From Yanghanlia caeni (GTDB lineage: Bacteria > Pseudomonadota > Gammaproteobacteria > Burkholderiales > Burkholderiaceae_B), in the NCBI GenBank assembly GCA_030733815.1, contig JAUZQE010000012.1, positions 26,670 through 90,669 on the forward strand: a stretch of DNA of 64,000 nucleotides, in the 5' to 3' direction. The translations under genes were made by a program, and so were the position numbers. The notes below the pieces were generated by a model. The model made no database searches. It was not told the origin of the DNA and worked only from the letters and a program-made list of their open reading frames with translations. Positions 7,942-17,867 of this stretch are shown here, piece after piece. The first letter of the stretch is position 1, and every line of letters begins with the position of its first letter.

Positions 7942-8548
7942 TAGGCGTATCGACCGCCGTGGCCAGCGCGCTGATGCCGGGCAAATGTTCGCAGCGCGAC
8001 GTAGCAATGCCGCTGCGACGCGCCTGGGCAATTTCCTTGCGCAACGCGTCGCGCGTGGGCAGCGTGTTGGGGGTGCAGGCTTCGAGACGGCTGCCGAACA
8101 GGCGGTCGATCACGGTTTCGTCGTATACGGAAAGCAGGGCCTTGCCGCCGGCCGACGCATGTAGCGGCGCCTGCCCGCCCTGCGCCAGCACGACTCTGAG
8201 CGGATGTTCCGCCGTCATCGTTTCGAGCACCATCGCTCGCGCGTTCACGGCAGTCACGATGCTGCAGGTTTCATCGGTGGCATCGAGCAGCATCTTCAGT
8301 TGGTGACGCCCGAACACGATCATGTCTGCGTGGGCGGTAGCCAGCAATGACGACACTGTGGGGCCCAGCCGCGTACCGCCATTGGGCCCTTTCGCATCCA
8401 CCAGCCCCTCGATCTCGAGCGCCGTAACCAGGCGCTGGACAGTGGAACGGGGCAGATTCACCTCGTTGGCAATGGCTGTCAGGCACAGCCCGCCCGGGTG
8501 TGCACTGAGCGCACGCATGATGGCGGCTGTGCGTGACACGACCTGCAC
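7922..8548 (-). pseudogene. IclR-family transcriptional regulator, main part; both ends damaged
   Basis: This carries an IclR winged helix-turn-helix (QVVSRTAAIMRALSAHPGG, then LPRSTVQRLVTALE) and most of the effector domain (HASAGGKALLS, ISALATAVDTPMGIYAFE). The frame stays open to a stop at 7901-7903 inside the IS right end, which would replace the last 53 native residues by about six IS-encoded ones. The 5' end is also abnormal: the only start is a GTG at 8548 directly before the first helix, and a stop lies four codons further up where efflux-gene sequence begins. IclR proteins normally have 10-25 more residues there. It could still bind DNA, but I consider it non-functional or altered. 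Confidence 0.8.
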
Positions 8549-8570
8549 GCCTGCCTTAGGCTACCTTGCA

Positions 8571-9371
8571 TGGGTGACCGACACGCAGCTGGATCTCAGC
8601 CAGGCCCGCGGTGCTTTGCACGACGCCCGCAGCAATACCGCGCAGTTTGCGCGCCTGGTGGAACAGGACCTCAATGCATTGCAACTGCTCACCGGAAACG
8701 CGCAGAGACTCGAGCTTGGCCAACCTGCTGCCGACATCGGTACCGTCTTACGACTGGCGGGCGTTCCAGCAAGCCTGCCCAGCGAGACGCTGCTGCGACG
8801 CCCCGATATCGTAGCGGCAGAGCATGAGATTCGCGCCGCCAACGGCCGTATCGCGGCCGCCCGTGCCGCGTTCTTTCCCCGCATTGTCCTGACTGCCACG
8901 GCTGGCACGGCGAGTGCTGATCTGTCAGGCCTCTTTAGTGGTGGAAGCGGGGCATGGTCGTTTCTGCCCCGACTGGATCTTCCGATCTTCGACTTCGGTA
9001 ACCGGCAGGCGAATCTCGACCTGGCACGCGTGCAGCGCGATGCACGAATTGCGCAGTACGAATACGCGATTCAGACCGCGTTTCGCGAGGTCGCCGATGC
9101 GTTGACGGCGCGGGCACATTACGTAGAGCAGTTGCAGGCGCAGGTGGATCTCGTGCAGGAAGCGCAGCGCACGCACGAATTGTCGGTGCGACGTTACGAA
9201 ACGGGTGTGGACAGTTTTCTTCAGGTGCTGGATGCCCAGCGCACGCTGTTCAACGCCCAGAAGGCGCTGCTCGCCAGCCGCCTGCAGCAGCAGCTGAACA
9301 TCGTGCAGCTGTATCGCGCGCTCGGCGGCGGCTGGAGTGAAAAATCAGACGGGCAAACCGGATCACACTGA
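8571..9371 (+). pseudogene. C-terminal half of an RND efflux outer-membrane factor (OprM/NodT family)
   Basis: About 265 codons match the second half of an OprM/TolC-type outer membrane factor. The recognisable segments are a coiled helix (LDLSQARGALHDARSN), LRRPDIVAAEHEIRAANGRIAAARAAFFP, the SADLSGLFSGG strand, IFDFGNRQANLDLA and RRYETGVDSFLQVLDAQRTLF. The N-terminal half, with lipoprotein signal and first repeat, is missing: homology begins at about 8571, right beside the truncated iclR start. The frame remains open leftward across iclR, but that part is antisense noise. No intact RND pump or adaptor gene is adjacent. A remnant of a deletion or rearrangement. Confidence 0.82.
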
Positions 9372-9485
9372 ATTTCGCAAAGGAGCCGTGTGACGTAGGA
9401 CAAAGTGGATAAGGAAGAACAGGAGTACTATTCTCTGCGCAGCCTCGGTCACCGGCAGGGCATCAACAAACAAGAAGAGCAGTCA

Positions 9486-10049
9486 ATGAACCATTTCAAC
9501 GTAATCAACCGCCACATGGCCGCAGGCCTTACCGTACTGTTTACGGGGCTCGCGCCCGTTGCGGGGGCCCAGCCCGTGTCCGAATCGGTGTACGATTCAC
9601 CGGCCGTATCGCTGCGGCTCGGGGTGGGCGAACATTACCAGCGTGCCGAACTCGCCTGGGAATCCCCGTCGTTCTGGACCTACCGTTTCAGCGGCAATGG
9701 CAGCCGCCTCGATCTGCTCGGTGAACTGGGCGTCGCCTATTGGCATGCAGACGGCTCACGCCGGCCGCGCGACGTCTGGCAATTCAGCGCCATTCCCATG
9801 CTGCGCTGGACCTTCGACAACCGTTACTACATTGAAGCGGGCATCGGTGCCACGGTTTTCTCCAGCACACGGTTCGCCAACAAGAACATCAGCACCGCCT
9901 TCCAGTTCGGCGATCATATCGGCGTGGGCATGCATCTGAGCCCACATAGCCGGCTGAGCCTGCGGTACTCACACTACTCCAATGCAGGCATCAAGCGCCC
10001 GAATCCCGGCCTGAATCTTCTGCAGCTGACCTACACGTACCAATACTGA
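9486..10049 (+). CDS. pagL: PagL-type lipid A 3-O-deacylase
   Basis: A 187-residue outer-membrane beta-barrel enzyme that removes the 3-linked acyl chain from lipid A. A signal peptide (about residues 1-30, ending GLAPVAGA) is followed by alternating barrel strands. The catalytic signature is near the C-terminus: LRYSHYSNAGIKRPNPGLN holds the His-x-Ser pair of PagL. The protein ends in an aromatic residue (YTYQY), as outer-membrane barrels do. I chose Met at 9486, preceded by AAGAAGAG, over an upstream in-frame GTG that would add a charged, non-signal N-terminus. Lipid A remodelling of this type is known in Bordetella and Pseudomonas. Confidence 0.88.
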   Translation: MNHFNVINRHMAAGLTVLFTGLAPVAGAQPVSESVYDSPAVSLRLGVGEHYQRAELAWESPSFWTYRFSGNGSRLDLLGELGVAYWHADGSRRPRDVWQFSAIPMLRWTFDNRYYIEAGIGATVFSSTRFANKNISTAFQFGDHIGVGMHLSPHSRLSLRYSHYSNAGIKRPNPGLNLLQLTYTYQY

Positions 10050-10129
10050 TGCCGGCATGCGGGGTCATGTCGATGCAAGCAGGGCTCGGCGTTATCATGT
10101 ATGGGTATTGCTGAGACCCTGGCTGACAC

Positions 10130-11209
10130 ATGAACCGCATACCGCCTGCCTTTCCCGCCCATGCCCCGTTGCGCATCGCCATCAACGGCTATGGCCGAAT
10201 CGGTCGCTGCGTGCTGCGTGCGCTGCACGAATTGGGCCTGAACGATCTCATCGAAGTCGTTGCAATCAACGAACCGTCCGACCTCGCCACCATGGCGTAC
10301 CTCTCGCAATTCGATTCCACCCACGGCATTTTTCCGGGAACGGTGCAAGCGGGTGAGGCGTGCCTGCGGGTCAACGGTCGCGAAATCGCGGTCACCCATG
10401 AAACCCGGCCGGAAGCGGTCGACTGGGCCGCGATGGGTATCGATCTGTTGCTCGAATGTTCGGGGCGCTATGGGTCACGCGCCCAGTTTCAGCGTTTCAT
10501 CGATGCCGGCTGCCCCCGGCTGCTGGTGTCGCATCCTGGCGAAAGCGCCGAAGACGTCGATTACACGATCGTCTATGGCGTCAACCAAAATGGGGTACCC
10601 GCCGATGCGGCCATCGTGTCGAACGCGTCGTGCACCACGAATGCGAGCATACCCGTGCTCGCTGCACTCGATCAGGAATACGGTGTACGCCATGTGTTCC
10701 TGACCACCCTGCATTCGGTCATGAACGATCAGCCGCTCATCGACGGCTACCACCATAACGATCTGCGCCGCACACGCTCGGCCATGCAGTCGATCGTGCC
10801 GGTGGCCACGGGGCTCGCGCAGGGCGTGGAACGCCTGTTGCCGCAATTGCGCGGAAAGGTGCAAGCCAAAGCCATACGCGTGCCCATATTGAACGTGTCG
10901 GCCATCGATCTCATGCTGCAGCTCACGTGCGACGTATCGGCGGCACAGCTGAACACCACCCTGCACGAACTCAGTGTGCGCTCACCGGGTCTCGTGGGTT
11001 ATTCGAATCACCCGCATGCGTCGATCGACTTCAACCACAACCCCAACTCGGTCGTCATCGACGGCAGCCAGACCCGTACCAACGGCGATGGCTTTGCGAA
11101 CCTGTTCCTATGGTTCGACAATGAATGGGGGTTCGCCAACCGCATGCTCGACGCCACGCAGGCCTGGGCCGCAAAATTTCATCCGGCGGCGCAGGCGGTG
11201 GCCGACTGA
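10130..11209 (+). CDS. epd: Erythrose-4-phosphate dehydrogenase (GAPDH superfamily)
   Basis: A 359-residue NAD-dependent dehydrogenase of the GAPDH fold. The NAD-binding start INGYGRIGRCVLRAL and the catalytic Cys168 in NASCTTN are intact. The segment HSVMNDQPLIDGYH, followed by DLRRTRSAMQSIVP, is diagnostic of Epd rather than glycolytic GapA, and the C-terminus has WFDNEWGFANRMLD. Epd oxidises erythrose 4-phosphate to 4-phosphoerythronate, the first step of DXP-dependent vitamin B6 synthesis. A GapA-like activity cannot be excluded. It lies 18 bases before fumC and may be co-transcribed with it. Confidence 0.85.
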   Translation: MNRIPPAFPAHAPLRIAINGYGRIGRCVLRALHELGLNDLIEVVAINEPSDLATMAYLSQFDSTHGIFPGTVQAGEACLRVNGREIAVTHETRPEAVDWAAMGIDLLLECSGRYGSRAQFQRFIDAGCPRLLVSHPGESAEDVDYTIVYGVNQNGVPADAAIVSNASCTTNASIPVLAALDQEYGVRHVFLTTLHSVMNDQPLIDGYHHNDLRRTRSAMQSIVPVATGLAQGVERLLPQLRGKVQAKAIRVPILNVSAIDLMLQLTCDVSAAQLNTTLHELSVRSPGLVGYSNHPHASIDFNHNPNSVVIDGSQTRTNGDGFANLFLWFDNEWGFANRMLDATQAWAAKFHPAAQAVAD

Positions 11210-11227
11210 ACCGACAAAGGAACCGTC

Positions 11228-12625
11228 ATGGCCGATACACGTATCGAAACCGACTCCATGGGCGAGATCGCCGTTCCGGCACACCGTTACTGGGGGGCGC
11301 AAACGCAGCGTTCCATTCAGAATTTCCCCATAGGCGTGGCGCGTTTTCGCTGGCAGGCTTCCATCATCACGTCGCTTGGCATTCTCAAGAAGGCGGCGGC
11401 ACTGGCAAACCGTGAACTGGGCGAATTGCCGCCCGACGTGGCCGATCTCATCATTCGTGCCGCCGATGACGTGATCGACGGCAGGCTGAACGATGAGTTT
11501 CCGCTCGTGGTTTTCCAGACCGGCTCGGGCACGCAATCGAACATGAACGTGAACGAGGTCATCTCGAACCGCGCCATCGAACTGGCCGGCGGCCAGCGCG
11601 GCAGCAAGACGCCGGTGCACCCCAACGATCACGTGAACCGCGGCCAGTCGTCGAACGACACCTTTCCCACGGCCATGCACATTGCGGTGGGCCGCGAGCT
11701 GCACCGCCACCTCCTGCCCTCAGTGCGCCGCCTGCGCGACACCCTGGCCCAAAAAGCGGCGCAGTTCGGCGACATCGTCAAAACGGGCCGCACTCACCTG
11801 CAGGACGCCACACCGGTCACACTCGGCCAGGAAATCGGCTCATGGGTGGCGCAGATCGACTTTGGCCTCGCCGCCATCGAAGCGGCGCTGCCGGGCATCT
11901 ACGATCTGGCCATCGGCGGCACGGCCGTGGGCACCGGCCTGAATGCTCACCCGCGTTTCGGCGAGCAGGCGGCGGCACATATTGCACAGATCACCGGGTT
12001 GCCGTTTCGCAGCGCCGGCAACAAATTCTTCGCATTGTCGGCGCACGACGCACTGGTACATCTGTCGGCCGCATTGCGTACCCTGGCGGGCGGGCTCATG
12101 AAGATGGCCAATGACGTGCGCTGGCTGGCCAGTGGCCCACGATGCGGCATCGGCGAGCTCATCATTCCCGATAACGAACCCGGTTCGTCGATTATGCCGG
12201 GCAAGGTCAATCCCACGCAGTGTGAAGCGCTCACCATGGTGTGTGTACAGGTGTTTGGCAACGACGCCGCGGTGGCCTTTGCCGGTTCCCAGGGTAATTT
12301 CCAGCTGAACGTATACAAGCCGGTCATGGTTCACAACGTGCTCGAAAGCATCGAGCTGCTGGGTGACGCCTGCCTGGCATTCGACGAGCATTGCGCGGTG
12401 GGTATCGAACCCAACCGGGCGCGCATTGCCGAAAATCTCGAAAAGAACCTAATGCTCGTCACCGCACTGAATCGTCACATCGGGTATGACAAGGCCGCGG
12501 CCATTGCCAAGAAGGCTCAGAAGGAAGGCACCACGTTGCGGGAAGCGGCCCTGGCACTCGGTTACGTCACGGCCGAACAATACGATCAATGGATCGTGCC
12601 GCACGATATGACCCATAATGGCTGA
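11228..12625 (+). CDS. fumC: Class II fumarate hydratase FumC
   Basis: A 465-residue iron-independent fumarase converting fumarate to L-malate in the TCA cycle. The N-terminus ([25 protein letters not shown]) and the superfamily signature loop [13 protein letters not shown] with the catalytic Ser are intact, as are [12 protein letters not shown] and the THLQDATP segment carrying the catalytic His. Full length for the family. A ribosome binding site (AAAGGAAC) precedes the ATG. A hairpin 8 bases after the stop may be its terminator. Confidence 0.97.
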   Translation: MADTRIETDSMGEIAVPAHRYWGAQTQRSIQNFPIGVARFRWQASIITSLGILKKAAALANRELGELPPDVADLIIRAADDVIDGRLNDEFPLVVFQTGSGTQSNMNVNEVISNRAIELAGGQRGSKTPVHPNDHVNRGQSSNDTFPTAMHIAVGRELHRHLLPSVRRLRDTLAQKAAQFGDIVKTGRTHLQDATPVTLGQEIGSWVAQIDFGLAAIEAALPGIYDLAIGGTAVGTGLNAHPRFGEQAAAHIAQITGLPFRSAGNKFFALSAHDALVHLSAALRTLAGGLMKMANDVRWLASGPRCGIGELIIPDNEPGSSIMPGKVNPTQCEALTMVCVQVFGNDAAVAFAGSQGNFQLNVYKPVMVHNVLESIELLGDACLAFDEHCAVGIEPNRARIAENLEKNLMLVTALNRHIGYDKAAAIAKKAQKEGTTLREAALALGYVTAEQYDQWIVPHDMTHNG

Positions 12626-12633
12626 GCTGCCGT

Positions 12634-12658
12634 GCACCCGCGCATGGGTTGCGGGTGC
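12634..12658 (+). terminator. Hairpin after fumC, possible terminator
   Basis: An 8-bp perfect stem (GCACCCGC with GCGGGTGC) with a nine-base loop sits just after the fumC stop. There is no T-tract, so it may only weakly terminate or protect the 3' end. Confidence 0.4.
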
Positions 12659-12712
12659 CCTGGCGTCGAGGCCTGCTCCGGGGTGCACTCAACAGGCCGA
12701 CGGAGGTACGAC

Positions 12713-13066
12713 ATGAACGTTGCAATCCGGCGAGTATACGACCCGCCGCAGGCGAACGAAGGCATGCGCATTCTGGTCGACCGGCTGTGGCCGCGTGGCG
12801 TGCGCAAAAGCGATCTCGACTACGACAGGTGGGAAAAGGATATCGCTCCCACGCCCGCGCTGCGCAAGTGGTTCGGTCATGATCCGCAACGGTGGGAAGA
12901 TTTCGACAGGAAGTACCGCGAGGAACTCGCTCGGCCTCAGGCGCGCGAACGGCTGAACGAAATCGCCCACGAAGCGGGCACGCGGCGCATCACGCTGCTG
13001 TATGCGGCCCGCGACCCGCAGCACAACCACGCCGTGATTCTGGCAGATGTGCTGAGCGCACTCTGA
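12713..13066 (+). CDS. DUF488 family protein
   Basis: A 117-residue cytoplasmic protein of the DUF488 (YeaO-like) family. The hallmark segment is visible: RVYDPPQANEGMRILVDRLWPRGV, then LRKWFGHDP, FDRKYREEL and TLLYAARDPQHNHA. The function is not known; the fold contains conserved Arg and Asp residues but no assigned reaction. The ATG at 12713 has a strong Shine-Dalgarno (CGGAGGTA), better than the in-frame Met 81 bases upstream. Confidence 0.85.
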   Translation: MNVAIRRVYDPPQANEGMRILVDRLWPRGVRKSDLDYDRWEKDIAPTPALRKWFGHDPQRWEDFDRKYREELARPQARERLNEIAHEAGTRRITLLYAARDPQHNHAVILADVLSAL

Positions 13067-13144
13067 GGGGCGGCACCACGCCCGATCTTAGGGTCTATAC
13101 TGCAATCATGCATCGGGCATGGGCTGCACCGCATGGAGGCAGGC

Positions 13145-14581
13145 ATGAACAGATCCGTCAAACTCTGGCTGTCCGGTTTGCTATTGGCAGTGAGCGTACT
13201 TGTTGCGGGTGTTCCCGCCCTGGCGGGCACCCGGCAGGCAGGGCCCGTTGTCGTGCTGGAAGTACAGGGCGCGATCAGTCCGGCCACTGCAGACTTCATC
13301 ATACGGGGCATCGACGACGCCCATGACGTGGGCGCACAGGCTGTCGTCATCGAGCTCGATACTCCCGGCGGGCTCGATGCGTCGATGCGCGCGATCATCC
13401 GGCGCATGCTGTCGGCCGAAGTGCCGGTCATCATCTACGTCGCACCGGGTGGCGCGCGTGCTGCAAGCGCCGGCACCTTCATTCTGTATGCCAGCCATAT
13501 TGCGGCCATGACACCGGCCAGCAATCTGGGGGCGGCATCCCCTGTCGCTATTGGCACGGGCATGCCCGGGGGCGATCGCTCGCCCGATGCCGATGGCCCC
13601 GGCGCCAAAGGCGACAACAAGGGGGAACGCAGTGCAGGGCGGTCTTCTCAGGAAACACTGGCCGCCAAGGCTGCCAACGACGCGGCGGCGTATTTGCGCA
13701 GCCTGGCGGAGCTGCGTGGCCGTGACCCCGAGTTTGCAGAAGCGGCCGTACGCGATGCCCGATCCATATCGGCCCGGGAGGCGCTCGAGGCCGGGGTGAT
13801 CGAAGCCATCGCCCCCACCCTGCACGCGCTGCTCGAACAGCTCGACGGTCGCCAGGTGAAGCTCAACGACGGAACCACGATTACGCTTGCGATCGGGCAG
13901 GCCGCGGTGCAGCGTGTGGCACCCGACTGGCGCACCAAGGTGCTGTCGTTTCTGGCCAATCCGCAGCTTGCCGTCATTCTGCTGATGTTGGGCGTTTACG
14001 GCCTCTTTTTCGAAATGATGAGCCCCGGTGCGGCGCTGCCGGGCGTGGCCGGCATCATCTGCCTGCTTCTGGGCCTGTACGGGCTGCACATGCTGCCCGT
14101 CAACTGGGCCGGCGTGGCGCTGCTCGCTCTGGGCATGCTCATGATGATCGGCGAAGTCTTCCTGCCTTCGTTTGGCGCGCTGGGCATCGGCGGGCTGCTG
14201 GCCTTCGTGCTGGGCGGGCTGTTCATGACCGGCCCGGAAGTGCCCAAGGCCTATGAGCTGTCCATTCCCTTCCTGCTGTCCATTGGCATCGCCAGCGCCG
14301 TGATCATCATTGGTGCCGGCACCGCCGCCATACGCAGCCGCCGGGGCCGCTCGGTTATCGGCCACGAGGCCATGGTGGGCGAGGACGGCAAAGTGGTGGG
14401 TATGGAAGACGGCATGATATATGCCGAAATCCGCGGCGAGAACTGGCGGGTGGTCAGCACCGAGCCTCTGAGCGTGGGCGACCGCGTAAGCGTAACGGGC
14501 ACGCGCGGGCTCAAACTGCGCGTGAAGCGGATCGAAGCCGCACACGATGGCGAACCGCCCGTGGCGGCCTCGCCCGAATGA
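13145..14581 (+). CDS. NfeD family membrane-bound serine protease (ClpP-like + NfeD domains)
   Basis: A 478-residue membrane protein. It has a signal peptide (to about residue 28), then a ClpP/S49-like domain with the typical VVLEVQGAISPATADFI start and the serine loop ARAASAGTFIL. A stretch of four or five transmembrane helices (about residues 275-400) follows, then a soluble C-terminal OB-fold NfeD domain (GHEAMVGEDGKVV). An insert rich in Gly, Asp and Pro lies at about residues 136-170. The gene is followed 48 bases later by a slipin gene. NfeD-slipin pairs are widespread, and in archaea the protease cleaves the slipin's C-terminal region. The start at 13145 is supported by GGAGGCAGGC. Confidence 0.9.
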   Translation: MNRSVKLWLSGLLLAVSVLVAGVPALAGTRQAGPVVVLEVQGAISPATADFIIRGIDDAHDVGAQAVVIELDTPGGLDASMRAIIRRMLSAEVPVIIYVAPGGARAASAGTFILYASHIAAMTPASNLGAASPVAIGTGMPGGDRSPDADGPGAKGDNKGERSAGRSSQETLAAKAANDAAAYLRSLAELRGRDPEFAEAAVRDARSISAREALEAGVIEAIAPTLHALLEQLDGRQVKLNDGTTITLAIGQAAVQRVAPDWRTKVLSFLANPQLAVILLMLGVYGLFFEMMSPGAALPGVAGIICLLLGLYGLHMLPVNWAGVALLALGMLMMIGEVFLPSFGALGIGGLLAFVLGGLFMTGPEVPKAYELSIPFLLSIGIASAVIIIGAGTAAIRSRRGRSVIGHEAMVGEDGKVVGMEDGMIYAEIRGENWRVVSTEPLSVGDRVSVTGTRGLKLRVKRIEAAHDGEPPVAASPE

Positions 14582-14629
14582 ACGAATCGCGCCGCATGAT
14601 GTGGGCTTGAAAACAAGGGAGAGCGGGGT

Positions 14630-15415
14630 ATGTTTTACGATATCAACATTGGCCTGTCGGTACTGGTCATCATAGCGGTGATCATCATTGCCAATGCCGT
14701 GCGCATCATGCGCGAATACCAGCGCGGCGTCATTTTCACGCTGGGCCGCTTCACCAGCGTAAAGGGCCCCGGCCTCATCTTCGTGATTCCCGTGCTGCAG
14801 CAGATCGTGCGGGTCGATCTGCGCGTGGTCACCATGGACGTTCCCAGCCAGGACGTGATTTCGCGCGACAACGTGTCGGTGAAGGTAAGCGCGGTGATTT
14901 ACTTCAGGGTGGTGGCTCCCGAAAAGGCGATCATTCAGGTGGAGCATTACCTGGAAGCCACCAGCCAGCTCGCCCAGACCACCTTGCGCGCCGTGCTGGG
15001 CAAACATGATCTCGATGAAATGCTTTCCGAGCGCGAGAAGCTCAATCTCGACGTGCAGAAAATTCTTGACGCCCAAACCGACAGCTGGGGTGTAAAGGTG
15101 ACCAACGTCGAGATCAAGCACATCGATCTGAACGAAAGTATGGTGCGTGCGATTGCCCGCCAGGCCGAGGCCGAGCGCGAACGGCGTGCCAAGGTCATTC
15201 ACGCCGAAGGTGAGCGCCAGGCCGCGCAGGCGCTGGCCGATGCGGCAAACGTGCTGTCCGAGCATCCGGCGGCACTGCAGCTGCGCTATCTGCAAACGCT
15301 TACCCAGGTGGCGGGCGACAAATCCTCGACCCTGGTGTTCCCCGTTCCCGTCGATCTTCTCGATCGACTGTTGCCGGCACAGCGTGGCGACACTCCGAGC
15401 GACGAGGCCCGCTGA
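14630..15415 (+). CDS. Slipin (SPFH/stomatin-like membrane protein)
   Basis: A 261-residue SPFH-domain protein. One N-terminal membrane segment ([18 protein letters not shown]) is followed by the stomatin signature region ([37 protein letters not shown]) and a charged coiled-coil helix ([20 protein letters not shown]). Slipins form membrane microdomain scaffolds and partner with NfeD proteases such as the one encoded upstream. The TGA stop overlaps the ATG of the next gene by one base, which is odd because that gene is metabolic. Confidence 0.92.
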   Translation: MFYDINIGLSVLVIIAVIIIANAVRIMREYQRGVIFTLGRFTSVKGPGLIFVIPVLQQIVRVDLRVVTMDVPSQDVISRDNVSVKVSAVIYFRVVAPEKAIIQVEHYLEATSQLAQTTLRAVLGKHDLDEMLSEREKLNLDVQKILDAQTDSWGVKVTNVEIKHIDLNESMVRAIARQAEAERERRAKVIHAEGERQAAQALADAANVLSEHPAALQLRYLQTLTQVAGDKSSTLVFPVPVDLLDRLLPAQRGDTPSDEAR

Positions 15416-16449
15416 TGCAGGTCGGCATGGTCGGACTGGGCCGCATGGGCGGCAACATGGCGCGTCGTCTCATGCAGGGTGGTCATGATTGCTTCGTCTA
15501 CGATATCGATGCCCGGGCAGCGCTCGAACTGGCGCAGCACGGCGCCACACCGTGCGCGAGCCTGTCCGAGCTCGTTGCCTCGCTGGCGCCGCCCCGGGCA
15601 GTATGGATCATGGTGCCGGCACCGGTCGTCGATGCCGTGCTCGACGACCTGGCAGCGCTGCTGCAGGCGGGCGACGTTGTCGTGGACGGCGGCAACACAT
15701 TCTGGAAGCACGACGTGCGACGCGCGGCGCAACTTGCGCCGCAGGGAATCGTGTATGTCGATGTCGGCACCAGCGGTGGTGTACGGGGCCTGCAGCGGGG
15801 GTATTGCCTCATGGCAGGAGGCACGCGCGAAGGTTTTGAACGCATCGAACCGTTGCTGCAGACCTTGGCTCCCGGCAGCGATGCGGCGGCACCGACACCG
15901 GGGCGCAGCCCGGGAGGCATGGCCGAGCAGGGTTACCTGCATTGCGGGCCCGCCGGTGCGGGCCACTTCGTGAAGATGGTGCACAATGCCATCGAGTACG
16001 GCATCATGGCCGCCTATGCCGAAGGCTTCAACCTGCTGCACCAGGCCGGGCAGGGCGGCGCCTCGTCGAGCCACAATGCGGTCGCACTCGACTCGCCGCA
16101 AGCCTATCGCTACGACTTCGATCTGGCCGAAATTGCCGAACTCTGGCGTCGCGGCAGCGTGATCGGCTCGTGGTTGCTCGATCTCACCGCGCAAGCCCTA
16201 CATGGTGACCCGGGCTTGCAGCGGTACACCGGTACGGTATTCGACTCGGGGGAAGGGCGCTGGGCCCTGGGCGCTGCAGTCGAGCTTGGTGTGCCCGCAC
16301 CGGTGTTGGCCGCGTCGCTCTTCAACCGCTTCGAGTCACGCGACGCCGGTGTCTTTGCCATGAAGACGCTTTCGGCGATGCGCGAACAGTTTGGCGGCCA
16401 CCTGGAAGCCGAAGCCAACGAACCGCCGCACGAGGGAACGAACTCATGA
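15415..16449 (+). CDS. gnd: 6-phosphogluconate dehydrogenase, decarboxylating (short GndA type)
   Basis: A 344-residue enzyme that converts 6-phosphogluconate to ribulose 5-phosphate and CO2. The NAD(P) motif [13 protein letters not shown], the substrate loop [22 protein letters not shown] and the catalytic Lys in [14 protein letters not shown] are clear. It is the short form, about 340 residues instead of 470, often NAD-preferring. The segment around residues 160-175 (rich in Ala, Pro and Gly) looks like a loose insertion. ATG overlaps the slipin stop, and its own stop overlaps the zwf ATG, making a tight gnd-zwf unit for the oxidative pentose phosphate pathway. Confidence 0.92.
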   Translation: MQVGMVGLGRMGGNMARRLMQGGHDCFVYDIDARAALELAQHGATPCASLSELVASLAPPRAVWIMVPAPVVDAVLDDLAALLQAGDVVVDGGNTFWKHDVRRAAQLAPQGIVYVDVGTSGGVRGLQRGYCLMAGGTREGFERIEPLLQTLAPGSDAAAPTPGRSPGGMAEQGYLHCGPAGAGHFVKMVHNAIEYGIMAAYAEGFNLLHQAGQGGASSSHNAVALDSPQAYRYDFDLAEIAELWRRGSVIGSWLLDLTAQALHGDPGLQRYTGTVFDSGEGRWALGAAVELGVPAPVLAASLFNRFESRDAGVFAMKTLSAMREQFGGHLEAEANEPPHEGTNS

Positions 16450-17867
16450 GCTTTGCGATCGACCATGATGGCGCGGCCGATGCATTGGTGCTGTTCGGCA
16501 TGACCGGCGATCTGGCCCACAAGAAAATCTTTCCGGCGCTGTACGGCATGGTGCAGAACGGCACGCTCAACGTGCCCGTCGTGGGGGTGGCGTCGTCGCA
16601 ACTGACCCGCTCCCAGCTGCATGCACGAATCCGCAAGAGCATCAAGGCTTCCGGCCGCGCCGAGAACGCGGCGACGCTGCGGGAACTGCTTGAACGTGTC
16701 ACGTACGTCAGCGGCGACTATAACGACCCTGCGGTATTCGGGCGCCTCAAGGAAGCACTCGGCCCGGCGCGCCGGCCGGTACATTATCTGGCGATTCCGC
16801 CCGCGCTCTTCGCCACCGTGATCACCGGGCTTGCGGCGGCGGGCCTGTCGGACGGCGGGCGCGTCATTCTGGAGAAACCCTTCGGACGCGACCGTGCGTC
16901 GGCCCACCACCTGAACCGCATCGCGTGCGCGGTGTTTCCGGAAGACGCCATCTACCGCATCGATCACTTCCTGGGCAAGGAAGCGATCATGAACATTCTG
17001 TATTTTCGCTTCGCCAACGCGTTCCTTGAGCCGATCTGGAATCGCAACTATATCGACAGCGTGCAGATCACACTGTCGGAATCGTTCGGCGTCGAATCGC
17101 GCGGCGCCTTCTATGAAAGCGCAGGCTGCCTGCGCGACGTCATCCAGAATCATTTGTTCCAGATCGTGGGCCTGCTTGCCATGGAGCCGCCCGCCTATCG
17201 GGCGTACGAAGCCGTACAGATCGAGAAAACCAAGGTGTTTCGCGCCATGCGCGAGATCCAGCCCGACGATCTGGTGCGCGGGCAATACAAGGGCTACCGC
17301 AAGGAGGCGCACGTCGATCCGCAATCCGACGTCGAAACCTTCTGCGCGCTGCGTTTGTTCATCGATTCATGGCGCTGGGAAGGCGTGCCCTGGTTCCTGC
17401 GTTCCGGCAAATGCATGGCCACCACGGCGGCGGAAGTACAGGTGCAGTTCAAGGCGCCACCACAGAAGCTGTTTACGGATACGGCGCCGGCCGACGGCCG
17501 GGCCAACTACATCCGCTTCCGGCTTTCACCGCGCGCCGAGATCGCACTGGCCGCACGCGTCAAGCGGCCCGGCAAAAACTATGTGGGTGAACAGCGTGAG
17601 CTGCTGATGATGAATGAAGCCGCCGACAGCGATTCACCTTACGAGCGGCTGCTGAGCGACGCCCTGGCGGGTGACCGGTCGCTTTTTGCGACCCAGGCGG
17701 CCGTTGAGTCGGCCTGGCAGGCGCTGGATCGCGTACTGGTGGAACACCACAAGGCCATTATGTACGAGAAGGGCAGCTGGGGCCCGCCCGAGGCCGAAGC
17801 ATTGCTGGGGCGGCATGGCCCCTGGCACAGGCCTTGCACCGACCCCAACGATGCAGAACCTATTTGA
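16446..17867 (+). CDS. zwf: Glucose-6-phosphate 1-dehydrogenase
   Basis: A 473-residue enzyme oxidising glucose 6-phosphate to 6-phosphogluconolactone. The cofactor motif is [19 protein letters not shown], the active-site signature [14 protein letters not shown] is intact, and [13 protein letters not shown] follows in the C-terminal domain. GMTGDLA resembles the GASGDLA of other family members. It overlaps gnd by four bases (ATGA). No 6-phosphogluconolactonase gene (pgl) accompanies it. The last eight bases overlap the end of the convergent uspA. Confidence 0.95.
   Translation: MSFAIDHDGAADALVLFGMTGDLAHKKIFPALYGMVQNGTLNVPVVGVASSQLTRSQLHARIRKSIKASGRAENAATLRELLERVTYVSGDYNDPAVFGRLKEALGPARRPVHYLAIPPALFATVITGLAAAGLSDGGRVILEKPFGRDRASAHHLNRIACAVFPEDAIYRIDHFLGKEAIMNILYFRFANAFLEPIWNRNYIDSVQITLSESFGVESRGAFYESAGCLRDVIQNHLFQIVGLLAMEPPAYRAYEAVQIEKTKVFRAMREIQPDDLVRGQYKGYRKEAHVDPQSDVETFCALRLFIDSWRWEGVPWFLRSGKCMATTAAEVQVQFKAPPQKLFTDTAPADGRANYIRFRLSPRAEIALAARVKRPGKNYVGEQRELLMMNEAADSDSPYERLLSDALAGDRSLFATQAAVESAWQALDRVLVEHHKAIMYEKGSWGPPEAEALLGRHGPWHRPCTDPNDAEPI

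Noticed and set aside
8322..9371. Full-length efflux gene with a start at 8322
   Set aside because: The first 80 codons are antisense to iclR and do not look like an outer-membrane factor. Homology starts only at about 8571, so the gene is a fragment.
13181..15295. 704-codon open frame on the minus strand
   Set aside because: Antisense to the NfeD and slipin genes, rich in His, Gln and Arg as expected for a shadow frame; no recognisable motif.
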